DNA from: Oscillatoria sp. SIO1A7
GTDB lineage: Bacteria; Cyanobacteriota; Cyanobacteriia; Cyanobacteriales; Laspinemataceae
Direction: 5' to 3'
DNA length: 64,000 bases
Assembly: GCA_010672965.1 (NCBI GenBank)
Contig: JAAHFN010000015.1
Span: forward strand, 1-64,000
Numbering within the stretch: position 1 is the stretch's first letter; each line of letters opens with the position of its first letter. Below, piece by piece: positions 25,691 through 34,356 of this stretch. Both the position numbers and the translations under genes were made by a program. The notes beneath the pieces are model-generated. The model was not told where the DNA came from and did not search any database. It worked only from the letters and a program-made list of their open reading frames with translations.

Positions 25691-26156
25691 AGATATCAAT
25701 TTAATAAATGCACCCTGATAGCTTCCCGTTCGACAAAGAGCGGGAATTCTTAATTTAAGAATAACTCAGCCCAACAAGAATGGGTAGGGGGGCGCGAGAC
25801 ATTGGGGGAACAGGGGAGTAGGTGGAAGGCACAAGAGGGGAAAGACACTCCCGGCCATCGAGGGTTTAGGGATACATTTTTATGCAGATGACTGCTAACC
25901 GATCCTGGACTTTCGCCCGCTTGCTTGCCCGTGATGCCGATCGCGGATTTCCCAGATTGGCCTGACCAGGGTTGCCTTGCGAACATCACCAAATTTCCAG
26001 GATGCGATCGCCTCAATCCTTGCGAACATCAAGATAGAAGTACGGACAAATAGATTTTCCCGGGTATTAATGAAATAGGCAGATTCCCGCTCGGATGAGA
26101 CATCTGGGTTGCGAGTGCTATTGGAATGCAGAATCCGCCGCTCGCGCTTCATATAA
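25691..26156. other. intergenic, no supported gene
   Basis: Open frames exist on the minus strand (to 26152) but have no ribosome site and no recognisable family. A perfect AAGGAGG at 26156 on the plus strand is read as part of the Uma2 remnant and not as a working ribosome site. Confidence 0.5.
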
Positions 26157-26498
26157 GGAGGACATTACCAGGGAACGGCCCGGGAGTGGCTCTACTGGTA
26201 CGACGAGGCAGGTTCTCGATATTCCGCCCACGAAGAAGTGGCGGCAGAGGAGCGAGCCATGAGACTAGCAGCGGAACAAGCCGGACTGGCAGCGGAACAA
26301 GCCCGACTGGCAGCGGAACAGCGAGCCGAACAATCCGCAGCGCAAGCCAAGCAATGGAAAGCCAACAGGACTTACGCATTACCGCCATATCTGGTAGGGG
26401 CGATTTCACCATTTGCCCTACATTTAGGTTCTATCGGCCAATTTGCCTAAGTCCTGGCCAAGTTAATAGAGTTGGGAATCGATCCCGACGATCTATAG
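26157..26498 (+). pseudogene. Uma2 C-terminal fragment carrying a MITE
   Basis: Open from 26157 with no start and no N-terminal domain: GGHYQGTAREWLYWYDEAGS then the Ala/Glu/Arg-rich helical tail common at the end of Uma2 proteins (AAEERAMRLAAEQ repeats). At 26366 a family 2 MITE interrupts it. Removing 26366-26461 minus the residual base phase (element plus one GCCAA copy) restores QWKAKLIELGIDPDDL and a TAG at 26496, exactly the usual Uma2 terminus. The 5' two thirds of the gene is missing. Confidence 0.75.
26361..26461. mobile_element. MITE family 2 inserted in Uma2 remnant
   Basis: Element 26366-26456 (91 bp), ends CAGGACTTACGCA and GCCTAAGTCCTG, flanked by a perfect 5-bp duplication GCCAA (26361-26365, 26457-26461). 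Confidence 0.9.
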
Positions 26499-26580
26499 CA
26501 ATCCCCGTGGCTGCCCCGATTGGTATGGGGCACTCCCGGAAAACCCCTACATGGCATAATTCATTGAGACTTACTATATT

Positions 26581-26800
26581 AGGACTTACGCATTAAAGGT
26601 ATATTTGGTAGGGGCGATCGCGCGAAATCGCCCCTACATAAAGGGATGCATCTCTACAACTTGCGTAAGACCAATTCTTTATGAAGCTGCAACAAATAAT
26701 ATAACGACCTTATCCACCGTTCGGCCACCGTTCGGGCGCTCGTCCTGAGCCCGAACGGCGAATTTTGTTCCATCTTCATGCAGAAATGGTATAAGTCCTG
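26581..26800. mobile_element. family 2 element split by family 3 element
   Basis: A family 2 copy starts AGGACTTACGCA at 26581 and would end TTGCGTAAGTCCTG, but after TAA (26666-26668) it is interrupted by a family 3 element (26669-26791, GACCAATTCTTTATGAAG...CAGAAATGGTA). It resumes with a duplicated TAA (26792-26794) and GTCCTG. Removing the insert restores the family 2 end exactly. Confidence 0.85.
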
Positions 26801-26845
26801 TATATATATCGGGAATCAAAAAGCAATTGCGATAGGTTAACAGCG

Positions 26846-29695
26846 ATGTCAGATAGAATCTGCTTGAAAAATTACGCGGGTATCTTGCCAGCTATTGTAC
26901 TGGGGACTTTACTATGGCCGGCAGGAGCGCGAGGCCAAATCGCCCCAGATGGGACGCTCCCGAGCAATAGCGTTGTAGTCCCCGAGGGCAATACCCTGCG
27001 GATAGAGGGAGGAACTAGAGCTGGGGACAATTTGTTTCACAGTTTTTCTGAGTTTTCTATCCCGACCGGCAATGAAGCTTTTTTTAATAACGCTGCGGAT
27101 ATAGAGAATATTTTCTCTCGGGTCACTGGCGGCAATATCTCTAATATTGACGGTATCGTCCGTGCCAATGGCAATGCTAATTTATTTTTGCTCAATCCGG
27201 CGGGGATGATTTGGGGAGCTAATGCGAGGCTGGATATCGGCGGTTCTTTTGTCGGCACTACTGCGATCGCTCTTTTATTTGAAGATAATAGTATCTACAG
27301 CGCCGCAGACACCGATAGCCCGCCTTTGCTAACTATTAGCGCTCCCATTGGCTTGCAGTTGGGAGCTAATCCCGGGTCGATTCAAATTCTGGGCAACGGG
27401 CACAATCTCAGCTTCGACGATCGCCTAGCAATAGAACGCGAAAATAGACCTAGCGGCTTGGCAGTCAGTCCCGGTCAAACTCTAGCTCTACTCGGGGGAA
27501 ATGTTGCGATCGCCGGCGGCAACTTAACTGCAGAAAGCGGACAGGTAGAAGTAGGTAGCGTCATCGCCGGACGAGTAAGCTTAACGCCGACGAATCCCGG
27601 TTGGCAATTGGGCTATTCTGAAATAGAGAACTTTGGCGAAAACCTTAGCGAAAACTTTGGCGATATTCTGCTCTCCCAAGGCGCTTCGATAGATGTCAGC
27701 GGCAATGGCGGCGGCTATATCCAACTTCAAGGGCGGCGGATTTTAATCCAGGAAGGGTCTTCTATTTTAGCAGACACTTTGGGCAACGCTCCGGGAAGAG
27801 AAGTTCTTATTAGAGCAACGGAATTAGTAGAAGTCTCGGGAACCGCGCCGGACGGCTTATTTTTTGGCAGCTTATTTGCGGCTGTCGATCCTGGGGCTAC
27901 GGGTAATGGCGGCAACCTAACTGTAGAAACTCCTCTTTTCCAAGTTGTAGAAGGCGGGATTATTGGCGTGGATACTTTTGGAGATGGCAATGCAGGAGTA
28001 TTGACAGTAAGAGCGACTGACGTAGTATCTAACTTTAGCGTTTGGTCTGGTTCGACTTTTGCCGATGCTACCGGCAATGGGGGAACGATTATTATAGAAA
28101 GCGATCGCTTGGTACTGGAAAATGGAACCCAAGTATTGGCCTTTACGAGAGGTGCTGGCAATGCAGGGGAGATAGTAGTGCGAGCCACGGAGTCATTAGA
28201 AATCCGAGGCTCTAGCGAAGTAGGAGCAGATATCTTTAGTAGCCTCTTGGCGACTACTGTAGAATCTGGATCTACCGGCAGCGGCGGTAATTTAACAGTA
28301 GAAACCGGACGCTTAATTCTCGGCGATGGCTCGGCCATAACTACGGCGACTGGTGGCATCGACGAACGGGGTCGGGCGGGGAATTTGACAATTATAGCTA
28401 CGGAATCCGTGGAAGCGACGGGCAATAATCCCGAAGGCGCGCCCTCCTCTATTAGTAGCAATAGTTTTATGGGCTCGCCGGGAGGAGAAGTCAGGCTGGA
28501 AACGCCGCGCTTAGTCGTCCGAGATGGGGGACAAATTAGTTCGGGAACTTTTGGCAGCGGCAATGGAGGCAGTCTGATAATAGAGGTTGCCGAACAAATT
28601 GATATCGCCGGTTCTACAGAAGCGACAGAAGTTCGCAATCAGGATTTTTTTGAAGACGAATCGGGAACGAGATTTCCCAGCGGCTTGTTTACTGCCTCGG
28701 AAGGTAGCGGCAATGCTGGCAACTTGACAATTAGAGCCGGTCGGCTAGAGGCGAGCGATCGCGCGGAAGTCGCCGTAAGCAGTATCGGCAGCGGTGCTGC
28801 TGGCAGTTTGGCGATCGCCATTCCCGATATTCGTCTCGATAGCAGAGCCCGACTCCGAGCCGACAATACTGCTGGCTTGGGCAATATCAATATAAACACT
28901 CAAGATTTGCGCTTGCGAGGAGAAAGCCAAATTTCCACTAATTCCCAAGGAAACGAACCGGGGGGCAATATTGCGATCGCGACCCAACTACTAACCGCTC
29001 TGGATAATAGCGACATTACCGCCAATGCCCAAAACAGCCAAGGCGGCCAAGTGCGGATTGTAGCAGACGGTATTTTTGGCAGCCAATTCCGAAATAACTT
29101 AACTGCCAAAAGCGACATTACTGCTAGCTCTGCTTTGGGCGCTGAATTTAGCGGCGTAGTAGATATCAATACTCCCGATACCGACCCAACTTCGGGATTA
29201 GTCGAACTGCCAGAAAATCTTACGGACCCCAGCGACAAAATAGTAGCCGGTTGCGCCGCCTTTGCCGGAAGCGAATTTATCGTCACCGGGCGCGGAGGCT
29301 TACCCCCGAGTCCCCTCGACACCCTCGATCGCGAGCCAATCGCCAGCAACTGGCTGATGCCAAATCTGGGCGATTTTCCTAAAAAAACCAATCCCAATCC
29401 CGTAGGACAGGCGTCCCGCCTGTCTCTACCGGATCTAGAGACAGGCGGGACGCCTGTCCTACGGGGTATTCCAAATTTGTTGTCTTTGCCAATTCCCAAT
29501 TCCCAATTCTCCAGACCCACCCCCCAATCTCCTCCCGGGCAGCAGGTTCCTAATTCCCAATTGCCAATTCCCCAATTAATCGAAGCAACGGGATGGATTG
29601 TCAATGGCGATGGTGAGGTAGAGCTGGTGGCTAGGACTGCTAACGAAATGCGTCGGAGTTTTTGGCGTCAGGTTGCCGAATGTAGCGATTTGTAA
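26846..29695 (+). CDS. filamentous haemagglutinin N-terminal domain exoprotein (TpsA-like)
   Basis: A 949-residue secreted protein. Signal peptide about residues 1-31 (hydrophobic core ILPAIVLGTLLWPAGARG), then the TPS/FHA-N domain (HSFSEFSIPTGNEAFFNN, NIFSRVTGGNISNIDG, NLFLLNPAGMIWG), then a long beta-helix of Gly/Asn/Ser-rich repeats (GNGGNLTVET, GNAGEIVVRA). The C-terminus has a conserved SEFIVTGRGGLPPSP and IEATGWIVNGDGEVEL motif. Between those two motifs about 70 residues translate a family 1 palindrome and CAATTCC heptamers (29399-29560). Exported through a TpsB/Omp85 partner not in the window. A paralogue lies at 46587. Confidence 0.92.
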   Translation: MSDRICLKNYAGILPAIVLGTLLWPAGARGQIAPDGTLPSNSVVVPEGNTLRIEGGTRAGDNLFHSFSEFSIPTGNEAFFNNAADIENIFSRVTGGNISNIDGIVRANGNANLFLLNPAGMIWGANARLDIGGSFVGTTAIALLFEDNSIYSAADTDSPPLLTISAPIGLQLGANPGSIQILGNGHNLSFDDRLAIERENRPSGLAVSPGQTLALLGGNVAIAGGNLTAESGQVEVGSVIAGRVSLTPTNPGWQLGYSEIENFGENLSENFGDILLSQGASIDVSGNGGGYIQLQGRRILIQEGSSILADTLGNAPGREVLIRATELVEVSGTAPDGLFFGSLFAAVDPGATGNGGNLTVETPLFQVVEGGIIGVDTFGDGNAGVLTVRATDVVSNFSVWSGSTFADATGNGGTIIIESDRLVLENGTQVLAFTRGAGNAGEIVVRATESLEIRGSSEVGADIFSSLLATTVESGSTGSGGNLTVETGRLILGDGSAITTATGGIDERGRAGNLTIIATESVEATGNNPEGAPSSISSNSFMGSPGGEVRLETPRLVVRDGGQISSGTFGSGNGGSLIIEVAEQIDIAGSTEATEVRNQDFFEDESGTRFPSGLFTASEGSGNAGNLTIRAGRLEASDRAEVAVSSIGSGAAGSLAIAIPDIRLDSRARLRADNTAGLGNININTQDLRLRGESQISTNSQGNEPGGNIAIATQLLTALDNSDITANAQNSQGGQVRIVADGIFGSQFRNNLTAKSDITASSALGAEFSGVVDINTPDTDPTSGLVELPENLTDPSDKIVAGCAAFAGSEFIVTGRGGLPPSPLDTLDREPIASNWLMPNLGDFPKKTNPNPVGQASRLSLPDLETGGTPVLRGIPNLLSLPIPNSQFSRPTPQSPPGQQVPNSQLPIPQLIEATGWIVNGDGEVELVARTANEMRRSFWRQVAECSDL
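29399..29466. repeat. MITE family 1 core palindrome inside a CDS
   Basis: GTAGGACAGGCGTCCCGCC and its complement with a short loop, in frame within the exoprotein C-terminus and followed by CAATTCC heptamers. No element ends or target duplication visible. Confidence 0.85.
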
Positions 29696-29697
29696 GT

Positions 29698-30060
29698 AAG
29701 CGGTCAGCTCTCAGCTCTCAGCAGTCAGCTCTCAGCTCTCAGCTCTCAGCAATCGGCGGTCAGCGCGATCGGCAATCGGCAATCGGCGGTCGGCGGTCGG
29801 CTCTCAGCTCTCAGCGCGATCGGCAATCGGCAATCGGCGGTCAGCTCTCAGCTCTCAGCTCTCAGCTCTCAGCTCTCAGCTCTCAGCGCGATCGGCAATC
29901 GGCAATCGGCGGTCGGCGGTCGGCTCTCAGCTCTCAGCGCGATCGGCAATCGGCGGTCAGCTCTCAGCTCTCAGCTCTCAGCGCGATCGGCAATCGGCGA
30001 TCGCAGTCAGCTTGTAGGGGCGCTTGCGCGCAGGCTGCGCCAACGCCCCTACGGCCGGCC
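29698..30060. repeat. CAGCTCT heptamer array with HIP1-like spacers
   Basis: Tandem CAGCTCT heptamers alternate with GCGATCGGCAATCGGCGGT blocks (29698-30003), then a GTAGGGGCG...CGCCCCTAC palindrome (30014-30053). No gene seen to 30286. Confidence 0.85.
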
Positions 30061-30286
30061 CGTAGCCTTAAAATTGTAGGTTGGGTTGAGGAACGTTGGC
30101 GCAGGCGTTGGCGCAGCCTGCGCGCAAGCGCTTAGCCTGCCCTCCCGGGCCAACGCCTGCGCGAAAGCGCATTGGACAAAAACGCCCAAACCCCCCAAAA
30201 CCAAAAAATTGTTGTATCATAATTATTTAGGTAAAAAAAACAAAAAAACGGGCCCCGAGGGCGAGCCCGAATCCTAGCTAATTGGG

Positions 30287-30517
30287 TTAGCGCAAGTAGA
30301 GCAAGCCTAAGTCTGTGAGTCCTTGTAGGGCTATCTCGCATTGCTCTTTAGACAGCTTGCAATCCCCGAGCAGTTGGCGATAGTCGCGGTCCTTGTTGTA
30401 AAAAATCAACCAGGATAAAACAAACATTTCCTCGCGAGTTAGGCTGCGACGGCCCTCAGTATTGCTATTGGTATCGATCGCTAGCCGGTTTAGATCCCAA
30501 TTAAAATCGTTCATCAT
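30287..30517 (-). CDS. conserved small hypothetical protein, 76 aa
   Basis: ATG 30517 with TAGGA about 8 bases upstream. The 76-residue product is a compact helical protein: LTREEMFVLSWLIFYNKDRDYRQLLGDCKLSKEQCEIALQGLTDLGLL. The C-terminal half resembles a small winged-helix or DprA/RecF-type helix-turn-helix scaffold, but I do not assign it. No signal or membrane segment. A hairpin with a T-tract (30541-30566) lies just upstream in the opposite orientation. Confidence 0.65.
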   Translation of the reverse strand: MMNDFNWDLNRLAIDTNSNTEGRRSLTREEMFVLSWLIFYNKDRDYRQLLGDCKLSKEQCEIALQGLTDLGLLYLR

Positions 30518-30540
30518 TTTTCATTCCTATTAGGTTGACT

Positions 30541-30566
30541 GGGGGGCTAACAGCCCCCTTTTTTCT
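30541..30566 (+). terminator. orphan hairpin with T-tract
   Basis: Perfect stem GGGGGC/GCCCCC with TAACA-type loop followed by six T on the plus strand. No plus-strand gene ends here, so it may terminate an unannotated transcript or act in the leader of the minus-strand gene. Confidence 0.5.
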
Positions 30567-31151
30567 CTGCTTTCCTCTACTATAGCAAAATTTTTTAGCT
30601 TGTCAAGTCTTTTTTGCATTTTTTTTGATAAGTTTTGTTAAATTTTGGAAACATTACCGGGCCGCAAGCGGCGATCGCCAAAACATAAAATCCGGCCTTT
30701 GTCTAGGTAAAATTACCATTAAAGACCCTTAAGCTCATACAGTTAGACTATTTTTGGAAAATACTTGTAGCTCAGCCACCGCCAATCGGTAGCCTCATGT
30801 AGCGTTAATGCTAAAGTTCTGTAATTTAGATTTTAATAGTAGCAAGCTATTAGCCTGTCAAAATAGAATTGGCGATCGGGAATTGGGCATCAGTTATCGT
30901 CGCAATACCTATAAAGAATGTTCGGCAGCATCCTACTAATAGGCTACTAATAAAGTAGGCAAGATACCCGTCCCTAGAATATGGCTAATTGGGCATTGGG
31001 CAGGCAGGGTGCCGTACTAAAGTATAAGGTCCTTTTCTTTTTGAGGGGACTTGAGAGCGATCGCCGTTTTTACCCCGGCCGGACTATTTACCTATGAATT
31101 TGCGACCGAGCTAGTATATAGTCGAAGTTTGTTCGAGTTAGCGAAAAAGAT
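30567..31151. other. intergenic, no gene recognised
   Basis: A/T-rich sequence with one ATTGGGC cluster (about 30890 and 30990) and GCGATCGC sites. It presumably contains the promoter of the HEAT protein, but none is clear enough to call. Confidence 0.5.
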
Positions 31152-33602
31152 ATGCAGGATTGGTTAAGGGTGTGGGGAGCGACCAATGCCGTGGGGTTTG
31201 CCTTCCAACCGATTTTAGAAACACTGGCAGGAGAGATGGCAGCCGAGGAATCTACCAAGAAGCCAGCAAAAGTGGCCTCCGGACAAGCCATCGCCGAATT
31301 CTTGCTTGCAGTGCAGCAAGAGTTAGAAGACAAAGACTTGGATGCCGAGGAGGTGCGGCAGTACGCCCAACCCCTGGAGCAGTTTCTGCAAGACCAGTCG
31401 GTTAAAGAAGTTCTCAATAGGGCTTTTGCAGAAAATCGCCTTTTAGACGCTTCTGGATTGGCCAGGACCTGGACACGCCTGAATTTGCTTCCCCTGCCAG
31501 AGGAGTTTGATTGGAAAATCGTGCTTCGGGGATACTTGCAAGAGGTAAAAGCTATAGCCTATGCCCAAAAACTAGCGGAGCGCCTGGGAGGGGAGAGGAA
31601 ACCAAGCCTGACATTAAAGCAAATCAAAAGCGAACTATTCGGCCAATATTGGTATAGCGAAAATTGGCATGGGGTCATGCGCTCCCTAATGGGAATGGTC
31701 GATACCGCAGGGGCTGGGGAAATAATCGACTATCTCTTAGATATAGATGGGGAAGCGGAAAACTTTCTCAATATTTTTTTGGCAGCAGACTGCTTAGCCC
31801 AAGCGAGCGATCGCGCGGCGATAGAACCGATAGCAGACAAAGTCCTGGCTCGTCTAAAAGCTCTAACCCAGTACAGAGAAATAGACGGCAAAGTTTTAAT
31901 TCGCATGAGAGCGGTTTCTAAAATCGCTGCTGTTTGGAGCGAAGATCGAGAAACAATACCTTGGCTCAAAGACCTGGCGCAGTCGGATGTTTATGACTCG
32001 ATCCGAATGACGGCAATAGACGAGCTATCTGGCTCCTGCGTTAACGATGAGAAAACTATAGATTGGCTCAAAACTCTGGCTGGGTCCGAGAGTAATGAAA
32101 TGACGCGACCTAGTGCGGTGCGAGCCTTGGCCAGGAATTGTGCCGACGACCCCAATACGTTACCGCTACTGAAAAATTTGCTGCAATCGGATCCTTATTG
32201 GCTGGTGCGAGAATCCGCTGTAGAAGAACTGGTGCGAGGCTGGAAAGACGACCCAGAAACCTTGCCTTTGCTGAAAACCTGCGCTAGTTCCGACAACGAT
32301 GCAGAAGTGCGCATTGCCGCCGTGCAGGAATTAGCTACAGGCTGGCAAGACGACCCGAGTGCGCTATCTTGGCTAGAGCGTTGTGCCAGTTTGGACGAAG
32401 ATTGGCAAGTGCGCCTAGCTGCAGTGCGATCGCTCGTTGTCTGGGGATGCAATACCGATATTTTAGCTATCCTGAAAACTCGCAGCAGCCTAGATAAAAA
32501 TTGGCAAGTCCGAGTCGCCGCCTTGAAAGAAATAGCCAAAAGCTGGTGTGCAGACCCGGGCACTTTACCCTGGCTGAAAAATAAGGCTATTTCCGAAAAA
32601 TATTGGGACGTGCGAGTTGCCGCCCTCCAAGAGCTAGCTACAGGTTGGTTTGACGACCCAGAAACCCTATCGCTTCTTAAAACTCGTGCTATCGAGGACA
32701 AAGATTGGCACGTCCGAACCGACGCTATCCAACAATTGGTAAAAGGCTGGTATAACAACTCGGAAACTCTATCTATTCTCAAAAATCGCGCTAGCGAGGA
32801 TGAAGATTGGCACGTCCGCGTAGCCTCTATCCAAGAACTGGTCAAGAGCTGGTTTGACGACCCAGATCTGACATCTATTCTCAAAAATAGTGCCAAGGAA
32901 GATAAAGATTGGCAAGTGCGACAACAAACCTTGCAAGAGCTGGCTACGGGTTGGTTTGAAGACCTAGAAACTTTGCCGATTCTCAAAAATTGTGCTAGTA
33001 GCGACCCGGCTTCTGACGTGCGCATTACTGCAGTGCGAGAATTGGCTGCCGGTTGGGCGGAAGACCCGGAAACATTGCCGATTCTCAAAAATTGCGCTCG
33101 CAGCGATCGCGACTGGGACGCTCGCGTTGTGGCTTTGCAAGAACTGGCGCTGGGTTGGCAAAAAGAACCGGAGACATTACTAATCCTCAAAGGCCGCGCT
33201 GGGGAAGATGAAAATTGGGCAGTGCGAATGGCAGCGCTGAAACAGCTAAGCAACTTTTGGCTAGAAGATTCCGATATTTTATCTTTGATAAAAAACCGCG
33301 CTAGGGAAGATGAGGATTCCTTCGTCCGCCATAGCGCAATACAGGATATGGCTGGATGGCAGGACGATTCGGGGAAGTTCGCTTTTCTGAGCGATCGCGC
33401 CCTAAAAGATACTTTTAAATTCCCCGAAGACGGCACTATCAATCCTCGGCAAACTGCACTGGAGGCGCTACTAGAAGAATATGGCGATCGCCCCGAGACT
33501 CGTCCTGACATTATAGAGCTGTTGCGCGACAGGTCGGAAAACGACTCGGACGAAAAATTGCGCCAGTTTGCCCGGACGAAGTTAGGCGAATTAGAAAAAT
33601 AG
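31152..33602 (+). CDS. HEAT-repeat protein with STAND-type N-terminus
   Basis: An 816-residue protein. Residues 1-135 (MQDWLRVWGATNAVGFAF, then LNRAFAENRLLDASGLARTW and LPEEFDWKIVLRGYLQEVKAI) look like the N-terminal helical region that precedes NACHT ATPase domains in cyanobacterial STAND proteins, but no P-loop follows. The rest is HEAT-like repeats with a 34-residue period (consensus DW.VR..AIQ.LV.GW.DDPETL.ILK..A..D), about 15 copies. Normal NACHT-HEAT proteins have an ATPase between these parts, so this may be a derived or adaptor version. Cytosolic, monocistronic. Confidence 0.8.
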   Translation: MQDWLRVWGATNAVGFAFQPILETLAGEMAAEESTKKPAKVASGQAIAEFLLAVQQELEDKDLDAEEVRQYAQPLEQFLQDQSVKEVLNRAFAENRLLDASGLARTWTRLNLLPLPEEFDWKIVLRGYLQEVKAIAYAQKLAERLGGERKPSLTLKQIKSELFGQYWYSENWHGVMRSLMGMVDTAGAGEIIDYLLDIDGEAENFLNIFLAADCLAQASDRAAIEPIADKVLARLKALTQYREIDGKVLIRMRAVSKIAAVWSEDRETIPWLKDLAQSDVYDSIRMTAIDELSGSCVNDEKTIDWLKTLAGSESNEMTRPSAVRALARNCADDPNTLPLLKNLLQSDPYWLVRESAVEELVRGWKDDPETLPLLKTCASSDNDAEVRIAAVQELATGWQDDPSALSWLERCASLDEDWQVRLAAVRSLVVWGCNTDILAILKTRSSLDKNWQVRVAALKEIAKSWCADPGTLPWLKNKAISEKYWDVRVAALQELATGWFDDPETLSLLKTRAIEDKDWHVRTDAIQQLVKGWYNNSETLSILKNRASEDEDWHVRVASIQELVKSWFDDPDLTSILKNSAKEDKDWQVRQQTLQELATGWFEDLETLPILKNCASSDPASDVRITAVRELAAGWAEDPETLPILKNCARSDRDWDARVVALQELALGWQKEPETLLILKGRAGEDENWAVRMAALKQLSNFWLEDSDILSLIKNRAREDEDSFVRHSAIQDMAGWQDDSGKFAFLSDRALKDTFKFPEDGTINPRQTALEALLEEYGDRPETRPDIIELLRDRSENDSDEKLRQFARTKLGELEK

Positions 33603-33950
33603 AGTTTTAAGTTTTGAGTTTTAAGTTTTGAGTTTTAAGTTTTAAGGAGACTTCTGGGAAAGAAAGTACCGCTTCCCCTCCTGCGGGCGGTGTGGGTTCT
33701 TACCCGGTTGCAGTACCCACCCCCAACCCCCTCCACCCACCTCAATCGTTTATTACACTTATTTGAGAAACGCTATATAGCGGTTCTCAAATTGATGGAA
33801 AGTGTCTGGGCGAAGCATCCCAAGATCGGAATCCCCGTTTTACAGCAGAGACGGTCAAGGGGGATGCTGTCGCCCCTACCCGATCGCTTATTACACTTAT
33901 TTGAGAAACGCTATATTCTGGTACTTTTATTACCAGAAATCACCTAAGTT
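33603..33950. repeat. two family 5 repeats
   Basis: AGTTTTA-type heptamers (33604-33645), then two copies of the block TATTACACTTATTTGAGAAACGCTATA (33751, 33892) around GGGGATGCTGTCGCCCCTACC. A TCTGGTACTTTTATTACCAGAA palindrome follows at 33916-33938, repeated at 46541-46563. Confidence 0.75.
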
Positions 33951-33953
33951 AAA

Positions 33954-34290
33954 GAGTTTTTAACTGGACAGTGCAAAGTTCTAATATCAAGTTAGGTTAA
34001 ATACCCACAGAAAAAATTTGGGATCTCTCGTAGGACGGGCGACACGAGGGTCCTACGGGGCGGGGAGGACAGGCGAGATGCCCGTCCTACGCAGAACTTG
34101 ACTTTTTTTAGGGCATTCAAACTGACATGATGTAATGTAACTTCTTGTCATCAGCGGGTTTCAGCCAGATCGACCCAAAGAAGAAGCGAGCGGCGGGTCT
34201 GAAGGGCTGTAAGCTTTTCCCTGAAAGCGTTTCAGCCTTCCCTTGTATTTCTTGTTTTAGGAGAACTTTGCACTGTCCAGTTAAAAACTC
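33954..34290. mobile_element. 337-bp element with perfect 29-bp terminal inverted repeats
   Basis: Termini 33954-33982 (starting GAGTTTTTAACTGGACAGTG) and 34262-34290 are exact reverse complements over 29 bp. A family 1 MITE (33985-34132, TAA duplications at 33982-33984 and 34133-34135) sits immediately inside the left terminus, so the original element was about 186 bp. No coding capacity. Confidence 0.85.
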
Positions 34291-34356
34291 AAAACTCTCA
34301 AGCTAAGAACTCTCAAGCTAAGAACTCAAAACTTATCTTCCTTGGAGTAACGACAA

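Noticed and set aside
26238-26450. 70-aa GTG-started gene rich in Ala/Glu
   Set aside because: Part of the Uma2 C-terminal remnant interrupted by a MITE.
27727-28638. 303-aa minus-strand open frame
   Set aside because: Shadow of the haemagglutinin-type exoprotein; Ser/Pro/Ile-rich composition comes from its Gly/Asn/Ser repeats.
32195-33511. 438-aa minus-strand open frame
   Set aside because: Antisense shadow of the HEAT-repeat gene; periodic Ser/Arg composition mirrors the 102-bp repeat, with no start or motif.
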